This document shows positions 30,503-35,564 of a stretch of DNA of 35,564 bases, in pieces. The position numbers were made by a program, and so were the translations under genes. Below the pieces are notes generated by a model that saw only the letters and a list, made by a program, of their open reading frames with translations, made no database searches and was not told the DNA's origin. Position 1 is the first letter of the stretch, and the number at the start of each line of letters is the position of its first letter. Origin of the DNA: a virus; IMG/VR virus record IMGVR_UViG_3300012986_000002, positions 1-35,564 of that record; one strand, 5' to 3'.

Positions 30503-30865
30503 ATGTCACTGCCATTTCTCAAGAAAATTGACAATTACTCAGACTCAGAACCTTCCTCTTATTCTTTCATACATCCATCAGCTATCCCCTACGATCGACC
30601 AGGACTCAGATTAATTAACCGACTACGTTGGGATAGACAGAATATTGCACCTGAGCTAGACACACTGTTTCGTTATTACCGTAACACCTGTTGTCTTATA
30701 AAAAAGACTCAGGGCTTTGAAGCTGCTAAGTCTCCCGAAACTTACGATGAAATAGGTCAATTGTTAGCCAAGATGTGGTCGATGGCGCCTTCGCGCCCCG
30801 CAAGCTACGAACAATTAACAAAAGTGAAGCGACTGAATTATTACAGTCGTGGTGCTTCGCTGTAG
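30503..30865 (+). CDS. YYSRG-family small protein, copy 3, with 8-residue repeat insertion
   Basis: The 120-residue protein has L-I-N-R-L-R-W-D-R-Q-N-I-A-P-E-L and Y-D-E-I-G-Q-L-L-A-K-M-W. A minus-orientation 24-bp repeat (30784-30807) inserts eight residues (around M-A-P-S-R-P-A-S-Y) where copy 2 reads W-P-I-E-E-V-T. Removing it gives W-S-I-E-Q-L-T, matching copy 2. The end reads S-R-G-A-S-L because the GCTTCGC of the next leader motif has become coding and the stop lies inside that motif. Function unknown. Confidence 0.68.
   Translation: MSLPFLKKIDNYSDSEPSSYSFIHPSAIPYDRPGLRLINRLRWDRQNIAPELDTLFRYYRNTCCLIKKTQGFEAAKSPETYDEIGQLLAKMWSMAPSRPASYEQLTKVKRLNYYSRGASL
30784..30807 (-). repeat. Very small palindromic repeat, 24 bp, in frame
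   Basis: Minus-orientation copy; on its own strand the stem is GGCGC-GAAG-GCGCC. Flanked by CGAT (30780-30783) and CG (30808-30809). Paralogues lack it. Confidence 0.9.
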
Positions 30866-30873
30866 AGTGGCAG
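30854..30873 (+). promoter_or_regulatory. GCTTCGC leader motif overlapping the upstream gene end
   Basis: GCTTCGC 30854-30860 is read as coding (A-S-L) by the upstream gene. CAG stands in the TGA position; 35 bases to ATG 30896. Confidence 0.5.
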
Positions 30874-30895
30874 CCTTTTAGTTAACCGTTGACGA

Positions 30896-31147
30896 ATGAA
30901 CACTCAGATTTTAGAACTTTTGGGACAAAACAGCCAGCAACAGTATGAAAAAATGACAGCGAAACTTTTGTTTGAAACGGAATATATTGAGCCATATTTA
31001 GGCTCAATATTATTCCCTTATTACAGCCACTACTGCATTATCTCGGTACTCGGTATCAACTACTCTCACTATCAGTTTGGAATTTTGGACAGCGGTTACC
31101 ACTCTGATCGATACGATCGAATTGCCATGCTTCTCAAAAGAATTTAA
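30896..31147 (+). CDS. YYSRG-family small protein, short copy 4
   Basis: The 83-residue protein has M-T-A-K-L-L-F-E-T-E-Y-I-E-P-Y-L-G corresponding to the L-R-W-E-K-Q-N-I-Y-P-E-L core of copy 2, and ends at R-Y-D-R-I-A-M-L-L-K-R-I, lacking the M-W and Y-Y-S-R-G tail. It may be a truncated member. The leader motif lies 35 bases upstream. Confidence 0.58.
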   Translation: MNTQILELLGQNSQQQYEKMTAKLLFETEYIEPYLGSILFPYYSHYCIISVLGINYSHYQFGILDSGYHSDRYDRIAMLLKRI

Positions 31148-31183
31148 CAAATTCCCAGAAATTTCCACAAATTGTCAGAAAAA

Positions 31184-31214
31184 TTGACTGTTACATTGCG
31201 CTTGTAACAGTCAA
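31184..31214 (+). terminator. Perfect 12-bp hairpin
   Basis: TTGACTGTTACA and TGTAACAGTCAA around TTGCGCT, 37 bases after the stop of the 30896 gene. Confidence 0.65.
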
Positions 31215-31260
31215 TTAGCTAGCTGTAAACACCAAATCCTTTCAATTGGACCCTAAATAT

Positions 31261-31626
31261 ATGCAAGTATTTCTCACTGGAACCGAAAGACTTGAGAAAA
31301 TGAACGCGGAAATGTGGACGCGAGTTCACAATATCACAAACCTAAATGCTACCATCTTAATCGGGAACTATCGCGGTTTTGATCTACTAGCTTTAGCATT
31401 CCTAAATATTCTGGAATATCCCAACGTTAAAGTTTATGAAACTGGAAGCGGTCTGAGTTTTGGCTATCCAATCATTAATGTAGGTCGATATCCAGCACAA
31501 GATATTGCCATGAGTCAATCTGCTGATTATATGTTGGCAGTTTATGACGGTCTAAGTTATGGAGTTAAAGCCAACTTAAGACGGATGCCAGCGGAGAAAA
31601 CTCGAATCATTTACGTTAACATTTGA
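31261..31626 (+). CDS. SLOG-like Rossmann protein (degenerate)
   Basis: ATG 31261 (M-Q-V-F-L-T-G) gives 121 residues; a TTG at 31246 would add five. The layout parallels the SLOG gene at 12867: an early G-T-E-R turn, I-L-I-G-N-Y-R-G-F-D-L-L, Q-D-I-A-M-S-Q-S-A-D-Y and L-A-V-Y-D-G-L-S-Y-G-V. Key glycines differ (I-G-N-Y-R-G instead of V-G-D-A-V-G), so ligand binding may have changed. It ends 9 bases before the next gene. Confidence 0.6.
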   Translation: MQVFLTGTERLEKMNAEMWTRVHNITNLNATILIGNYRGFDLLALAFLNILEYPNVKVYETGSGLSFGYPIINVGRYPAQDIAMSQSADYMLAVYDGLSYGVKANLRRMPAEKTRIIYVNI

Positions 31627-31635
31627 ACCAAAATC

Positions 31636-32627
31636 ATGAAGCTAAAATCAATAATTTTCGACGAAAACAATCCTAACCGCAATCGAAGCCTCAAAATTAT
31701 TGAGGCAGTTGATAAAGCTTTAATCAGAAAAATCCGAGACGAACGCACTTACAAAATGCCCCCAAACTACATCAATTGGCATACTTTGAGCGGAATTGTC
31801 TCGGTAGCTCTGTCAAGTTGCAGCGCTGAATATGCCAAAGTCGATGTTTCTGCATTCATCCATAGCTACCGTACAGCTCTTTGGTTTATCAAAGATGCTC
31901 CTCTTTATTGCTTAACTGAGCAATTGATAGAATCATTTGATCAAACCGATGCTCTTTATAAACCTGGCATCCTTAGAGCTTGGCAACCATCATTACCTAC
32001 TTTTATTTTAGCAATTCCTAAAGGATTTATCTACACACCGGACGGCGGTGAAGTGGATTATCTCACAATCTCTTGTAGCGATTGTGAACATATCCTGAGT
32101 GGAATTCCGGTAATTGGCAGAACATTCAAATTAAACCGTTTTCGCTAGAACACGATCGATATTTCCAGATTTGCACCCTAGATTCATTAGAAACTGTTTG
32201 GACTTCAGGAACTGCGGTTAAAAGTGACGGTACTTTGATTTACGATGAACGTGAAAACCTTGGCAGACATATTATCTCAACTGAAGATAAAGCGTTTCTT
32301 CAACCCATCAGAAATTTGGCAATCAATGTACTGTTGACTTTGGAATTCTCACCGTCCTTATTGACGACTGTGATTGACTCTGAAATCACAACTAAAAGCA
32401 AGGAATTTCAGGTAATCGCTCGGAGTTTTTCTAATGCCAGATATCCCCGTTGGCTGGGTAAAAACTATAAAAAATCCTCGGTAGTATCCGCAGAAAAAGG
32501 AACTCATTCGTCTCCGTATAGCCACTGGAGACAAGGACATTAGAGTGTGTTATAATGAGGGGAGGGTAAGCGCTGGAGAGATAGTAAACGGCTTTGGATT
32601 CAACCTGCTTTAGTCAACTTTCAATAG
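31636..32627 (+). pseudogene. Hypothetical phage-type protein with several frameshifts
   Basis: ATG 31636 reads to TAG 32146-32148. The -1 frame is already open and continues (K-P-F-S-L-E-H-D-R-Y-F-Q, then R-W-L-G-K-N-Y, P-Y-S-H-W-R-Q-G-H) to TAG 32541-32543. After another pair of shifts it finishes G-E-G-K-R-W-R-D-S-K-R-L-W-I-Q-P-A-L-V-N to TAG 32625-32627. The combined product resembles a phage/plasmid family I know only by its tail (H-W-R-R-G-H..G.G+..K..WI.P.LVN). At the first junction CGT-TTT-CGC could allow a -1 slip, but the second break argues for decay. Confidence 0.65.
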
Positions 32628-32683
32628 CTATTAATTAAGCCTTAAAACTAAATCACAATAAATAAAATACTTTTAAGGCTACC

Positions 32684-33193
32684 ATGATTACAGCAGGATA
32701 TGTCTATAACTGTTTTTCTAAATTTGTATTTGATGGCGATACTCTATCCCTAGATTTCCGAGGGGAAGAAATAAGAGCAAGATTGCGATGGATAGATTCA
32801 CCTGAATCTCAAAAACCCGGACAAAATAGTACCAATCCTGGAATACTTAAACACTGGGAATGGGCGCAAAAAGCAAAAATTTCCTTGATGAATTATGTAG
32901 CAGGAAAATCAATAATCACGGTTCCGATCGAGAAAGATAAGTTCGATCGCTGGGTATGTGATTGTTACTTTGACAAAATTTCGGTAGCAACCAACATACA
33001 AATCCTGCTTTGCAAAAGTGGAATGGCGGTTACTTATCTCCCATTTAATCGCTTTGCCTACAACACCCGAGAATTATCTGTACTCAGAGGTGTAATCACT
33101 GAAACTGCCAGTGCTAATCGTAAAAAACTAGGGCTGTGGTCAGAGCCTGACCTCATTCTGCCCTACGAGTTCAAAAAGTTAAACCTCTCCTAA
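32684..33193 (+). CDS. Staphylococcal nuclease-like (SNase) protein, one catalytic Arg replaced
   Basis: The 169-residue protein has V-F-D-G-D19-T, R33-L-R-W-I-D38-S-P-E41 and a late N-R-K-K-L-G-L-W-S, the SNase pattern (Ca2+-dependent phosphodiesterase). The family D-R/K-Y-G-R segment, whose Arg is catalytic (R87 in S. aureus nuclease), here reads D-R-W-V-C92, so activity may be reduced or the fold used only for binding. It lies 6 bases before the wall-enzyme gene, so the two are likely one operon. Confidence 0.75.
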   Translation: MITAGYVYNCFSKFVFDGDTLSLDFRGEEIRARLRWIDSPESQKPGQNSTNPGILKHWEWAQKAKISLMNYVAGKSIITVPIEKDKFDRWVCDCYFDKISVATNIQILLCKSGMAVTYLPFNRFAYNTRELSVLRGVITETASANRKKLGLWSEPDLILPYEFKKLNLS

Positions 33194-33199
33194 AAAATA

Positions 33200-33808
33200 A
33201 TGAAATTAGTCGAAAAAATAGTCAAGTATATGGAAGCCAATGACTATGAATTGGCTACCGGAGCGGGAGAAAAAAACATAATTTATGTTGAAGGGATGGA
33301 CCCGGATGGAACCCTTAACGCCGACACTCCCAACCATTTCAACGATGCGCGACTGCTTTTAGGATTTCACAAAGGAATCCCAACGATCGAAGCTGCCTGG
33401 GAGGCGACAACTGAACCGGGCTACTACTACACCGACAACCCCATGAACCCTAAAGGAGCCGCCAGAATTGCCTTTGGGCAGTATTGGGCATGGCAAGTCG
33501 GACTTCATGGTTACTCTCACCCCCACGAAGCTCTTATCCAAGTCGGGCCGGTTAGAGTGCACCGCGATTGGAATCGCGACATGATGCGAACCGGGGATGC
33601 GATCGATGAGGGTTACTTTGGCATCAACCAACATCATGGGTACGGCCACCCTAAGAATGACATTCACACCGCCGGAGCTGGATGTTTGGTAGGTCACGAT
33701 CCTGACCAACACTTTGATTTCATGGATCGCGTCAAATCTGACCTACGGTATATTGCTGACCCAGATTTTGTATTTCCAACAACTATCATTCCGGGCAACA
33801 AACTCTAA
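33200..33808 (+). CDS. Candidate cell-wall hydrolase (endolysin-like)
   Basis: The 202-residue protein contains E-A-T-T-E-P-G-Y-Y, K-G-A-A-R-I-A-F-G-Q-Y, V-H101-R-D-W-N, G-I-N-Q-H-H-G-Y-G and T-A-G-A-G-C162-L-V-G. This order is typical of a conserved phage/bacterial family with a His..G-C pattern similar to YkuD-type wall enzymes; I infer a peptidoglycan-active enzyme. Its position just before two small membrane proteins supports a lysis role. No signal peptide is seen, as expected of a holin-dependent endolysin. Direct family assignment needs a profile search. Confidence 0.6.
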   Translation: MKLVEKIVKYMEANDYELATGAGEKNIIYVEGMDPDGTLNADTPNHFNDARLLLGFHKGIPTIEAAWEATTEPGYYYTDNPMNPKGAARIAFGQYWAWQVGLHGYSHPHEALIQVGPVRVHRDWNRDMMRTGDAIDEGYFGINQHHGYGHPKNDIHTAGAGCLVGHDPDQHFDFMDRVKSDLRYIADPDFVFPTTIIPGNKL

Positions 33809-33819
33809 TCTATGGAAAA

Positions 33820-34149
33820 ATGAAACAAGAGACGCTTGATTATATTGCTGGCTCGATCGGTATTGTTGCTATCATCTCTACCTATATTTTCTGGTTAGCG
33901 TCTAGACAAATTAAGGATAGTTTAGTTCATCAAATTGAGAAGTTTACTCATGATTTGACCAAAAAGCAAGAGAGCGATCAAATTATTGCCGGGTACAAAA
34001 TGCGACGCTGGCAAGATATAAATAAACTTCGATTTATCACTTTGGAATGCCGACTAGAAGCCATTGAACACAAGTTAGAAATGGCTGCTTGCAATATCAT
34101 TCAATCGATCGAAGAGCAGCTTGACGAAGATACAGACTCACGCTTTTAA
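33820..34149 (+). CDS. Small membrane protein with coiled coil, candidate holin or spanin
   Basis: The 109-residue protein has one N-terminal membrane segment (residues ~7-27: I-A-G-S-I-G-I-V-A-I-I-S-T) and then a charged helical domain (H-Q-I-E-K-F-T-H-D-L-T-K-K-Q). It follows the wall-enzyme gene by 11 bases. Size and position suit a holin or an accessory lysis protein; sequence alone cannot decide. Confidence 0.6.
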   Translation: MKQETLDYIAGSIGIVAIISTYIFWLASRQIKDSLVHQIEKFTHDLTKKQESDQIIAGYKMRRWQDINKLRFITLECRLEAIEHKLEMAACNIIQSIEEQLDEDTDSRF

Positions 34150-34164
34150 ACTCAATCAAAAACG

Positions 34165-34413
34165 ATGAAATTAAGATTTAGAAAGCCAACCGTTGCTCAG
34201 CTAGACGTTATTTCCAGTATTTTAGGAGCGGTTGCTGGCATTGCTGAATTACTTGTCGCTTGCAAATATATTAGTAACGAAGAAGGTCAACTCGTGGCTG
34301 GAATGGCATTAATCGCGTGGGGATTTTTCTGTAACAAACCGCCTCGTAAAATTAAACGCACTTTCGAGTCTAACCTACATCCTGAATTGCTACTAAATGA
34401 GTTGAGAGATTAA
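34165..34413 (+). CDS. Small two-helix membrane protein, candidate holin
   Basis: The 82-residue protein has two hydrophobic segments (I-S-S-I-L-G-A-V-A-G-I-A and G-Q-L-V-A-G-M-A-L-I-A-W), a basic N-terminus and a polar tail, the profile of small class II holins. It is 15 bases downstream of the previous gene and ends the operon before a strong bidirectional terminator. Confidence 0.6.
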   Translation: MKLRFRKPTVAQLDVISSILGAVAGIAELLVACKYISNEEGQLVAGMALIAWGFFCNKPPRKIKRTFESNLHPELLLNELRD

Positions 34414-34467
34414 CAACAGTATTAGCAGTCCCACCCCAATACCTAATAGAAAAAAGAACAAATCCAT

Positions 34468-34515
34468 AAATCTCATAGTAAAATCACAACTTAAAATGAT
34501 TTTACTATGAGATTT
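34468..34515. terminator. Bidirectional terminator, 19-bp perfect stem
   Basis: Arms AAATCTCATAGTAAAATCA and its exact complement with a 10-base loop, between converging genes at 34413 and 34532. Confidence 0.9.
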
Positions 34516-34531
34516 ATTATTTGGTTATAAA

Positions 34532-34783
34532 TTATGGATTATTGATTTTATCCGATATAACCTTTGTTGTTGCTACGGCTCCGCCAACCAAACCTATGAT
34601 TAGTCCAGCAGTAAAAGTGTGTGCGGGATTTGCTGAATTTTTGCGTTTCAATTCTTCACTTGCCTGATGCGCGTCCTCTTTTAAATCTTGCATTACATTG
34701 GGGACAACTTCAGCAGTTACTAACAAAGCTGTTGTCAATGTTCCCGCCAAAAATACTGATTCGCCTGGTGTTGGTTTACGCAT
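34532..34783 (-). CDS. Small membrane protein
   Basis: The 83-residue protein has two predicted membrane segments, one at ~11-25 (F-L-A-G-T-L-T-T-A-L-L-V) and one at ~56-74 (T-A-G-L-I-I-G-L-V-G-G), joined by a charged helix (L-K-E-D-A-H-Q-A-S-E-E-L-K-R-K). Function unknown. GGAG lies 7 bases upstream of the ATG on the minus strand (AGGAGACAAA). Confidence 0.6.
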   Translation of the reverse strand: MRKPTPGESVFLAGTLTTALLVTAEVVPNVMQDLKEDAHQASEELKRKNSANPAHTFTAGLIIGLVGGAVATTKVISDKINNP

Positions 34784-34837
34784 TTTGTCTCCTAGTTTTG
34801 ATTGATGTACTACGATCGAATTAACTATCGATTGAAT

Positions 34838-35564
34838 TTACCTCTTTTCCAAGTAATCCTTGTATCTAGCAATCAGTGAAGGTGTACCATATTTCATTAC
34901 GACGTATTGAAAGCATTTTTTACCTACATCTGAATAACTTCGAGGCTTCCTTCTCCCCTGGGTGAAACCCAAACCGATTTGTATGAGTTTACTTGGACTT
35001 TTATATTTATCAGATAATTCCAAAATGCGCTCACAAACTCCTGTTTCTGACTCGTTTGGGAGTAATCTTGCGAAATCTTCCGCATCCCAGATAACTGGAT
35101 AATGCTCTCTGGGTAAGGGTTCTGGAGTTATCTCTGCTTTGATAAGGTTATCCGACCTCGATAATTCTTCACCTTCTTTATTTCCTGAATTATCTGGTAA
35201 ATTATCCGAGCTTTGGTTTGCTTGTCTTCGGTGTAATTCTCTCGCTCGATCTAGTTCTTCTGGTGTCGATTCGGCTAACCAATAATCCCACGATACTGAC
35301 TGATTTAATGCCCGATTCAGTTTGTCTATGTCCGATTCTACTCCAGGTTCCGTCTCAGATTCTACTTCAGTTTCTGTCTTTTGCAAGCTAAGGTTTTCCT
35401 CATGTTTCTGGTAAACTTCTGAATTACTAATAACTTGATTATCAGACTCTAAACTAAAGCCATTAAATAACTCATAGACCCATTCAGGGCGTATCCAGTA
35501 CGGCAAAATAGAAATAGGTAAATCTTTGATGCACTCTCCCTCTTCATCTTTGATGCCCGAAATA
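34838..35564 (-). CDS. Hypothetical protein, 5' partial
   Basis: The frame is open to the right edge; a TTG at 35506 is inside it but upstream codons (G-I-K-D-E-E-G-E-C) continue, so the true start is outside the window. Visible parts: S-I-L-P-Y-W-I-R-P-E-W-V-Y-E-L-F, a Glu/Ser/Thr-rich region (E-T-E-V-E-S-E-T-E-P), and a basic C-terminal helical domain ending V-M-K-Y-G-T-P-S-L-I-A-R-Y. Possibly a DNA-binding or replication accessory protein, but I do not recognise it. Confidence 0.6.
   Translation of the reverse strand, partial: ISGIKDEEGECIKDLPISILPYWIRPEWVYELFNGFSLESDNQVISNSEVYQKHEENLSLQKTETEVESETEPGVESDIDKLNRALNQSVSWDYWLAESTPEELDRARELHRRQANQSSDNLPDNSGNKEGEELSRSDNLIKAEITPEPLPREHYPVIWDAEDFARLLPNESETGVCERILELSDKYKSPSKLIQIGLGFTQGRRKPRSYSDVGKKCFQYVVMKYGTPSLIARYKDYLEKR

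Noticed and set aside
1896-30807. CRISPR array interpretation of the recurring 21-24-bp palindromic repeat
   Set aside because: The copies are dispersed over 29 kb, lie inside unrelated genes on both strands and have no regular spacers.

Overview
The window looks like part of a large mobile element, probably a prophage, phage-plasmid or large cyanophage, from a filamentous cyanobacterium. The host assignment rests on the very high density of CGATCG/GCGATCGC (HIP1-type) sites in genes on both strands, on cyanobacteria-style very small palindromic repeats, and on a TnpB element with typical cyanobacterial end hairpins. The phage assignment rests on a collagen-like tail-fibre-type protein at the left edge, ATP-dependent DNA ligases, RNase H, an HU-like protein, HNH endonucleases beside partial gene duplicates, a DUF5131 (phage Gp37/Gp68) gene, and a candidate lysis cassette (wall-active enzyme plus two small membrane proteins) at the right. 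I see no tRNA, rRNA or CRISPR array, and no obvious origin or att site.

Layout. 1-3.1 kb (+): collagen-like fibre protein, then two tandem ligase paralogues, the second split by a 23-bp repeat. 3.1-8.5 kb (-): HU-like protein with a C-terminal extension, a 903-residue protein with the two-barrel RNA polymerase signature (D464-F-D-G-D468), a coiled-coil membrane protein ending 4 bases before it, and RNase HI. 8.6-12.8 kb: an HNH and C5-methyltransferase block in which the methyltransferase 3' end occurs three times, interleaved with HNH genes. 12.8-34.4 kb (almost all +): many small accessory genes, including three SLOG-fold proteins, AlkB and a second 2OG-Fe(II) oxygenase, a pilin-like protein, a PLD-family lipoprotein with an EF-hand, a DUF5131 protein, a TnpB remnant, an SNase-like protein and several expanded families of unknown function. 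34.5-35.6 kb (-): a small membrane protein and a gene running off the window.

Two sequence-level signals stand out. First, a gap-free motif, GCTTCGC-N10-TGA, lies upstream of about twenty genes on both strands. In twelve cases GCTTCGC ends 29-36 bases before the start codon. Its first part is a mini-hairpin with compensatory base changes. It could be a promoter, possibly for the element's own polymerase-like protein, or a 5' UTR element. Second, seven copies of a 21-24-bp hairpin repeat each sit exactly inside a CGATCG site. Paralogues in the same window show the empty site, so each insertion can be undone on paper: the 23-bp copies break or retail genes, one 21-bp copy makes a premature stop, and in-frame 21- or 24-bp copies add 7-8 residues.

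The region is also decaying in places: three genes carry single in-frame TAA codons and two carry frameshifts. I can reason about protein families only from recognisable motifs; no database search was possible.
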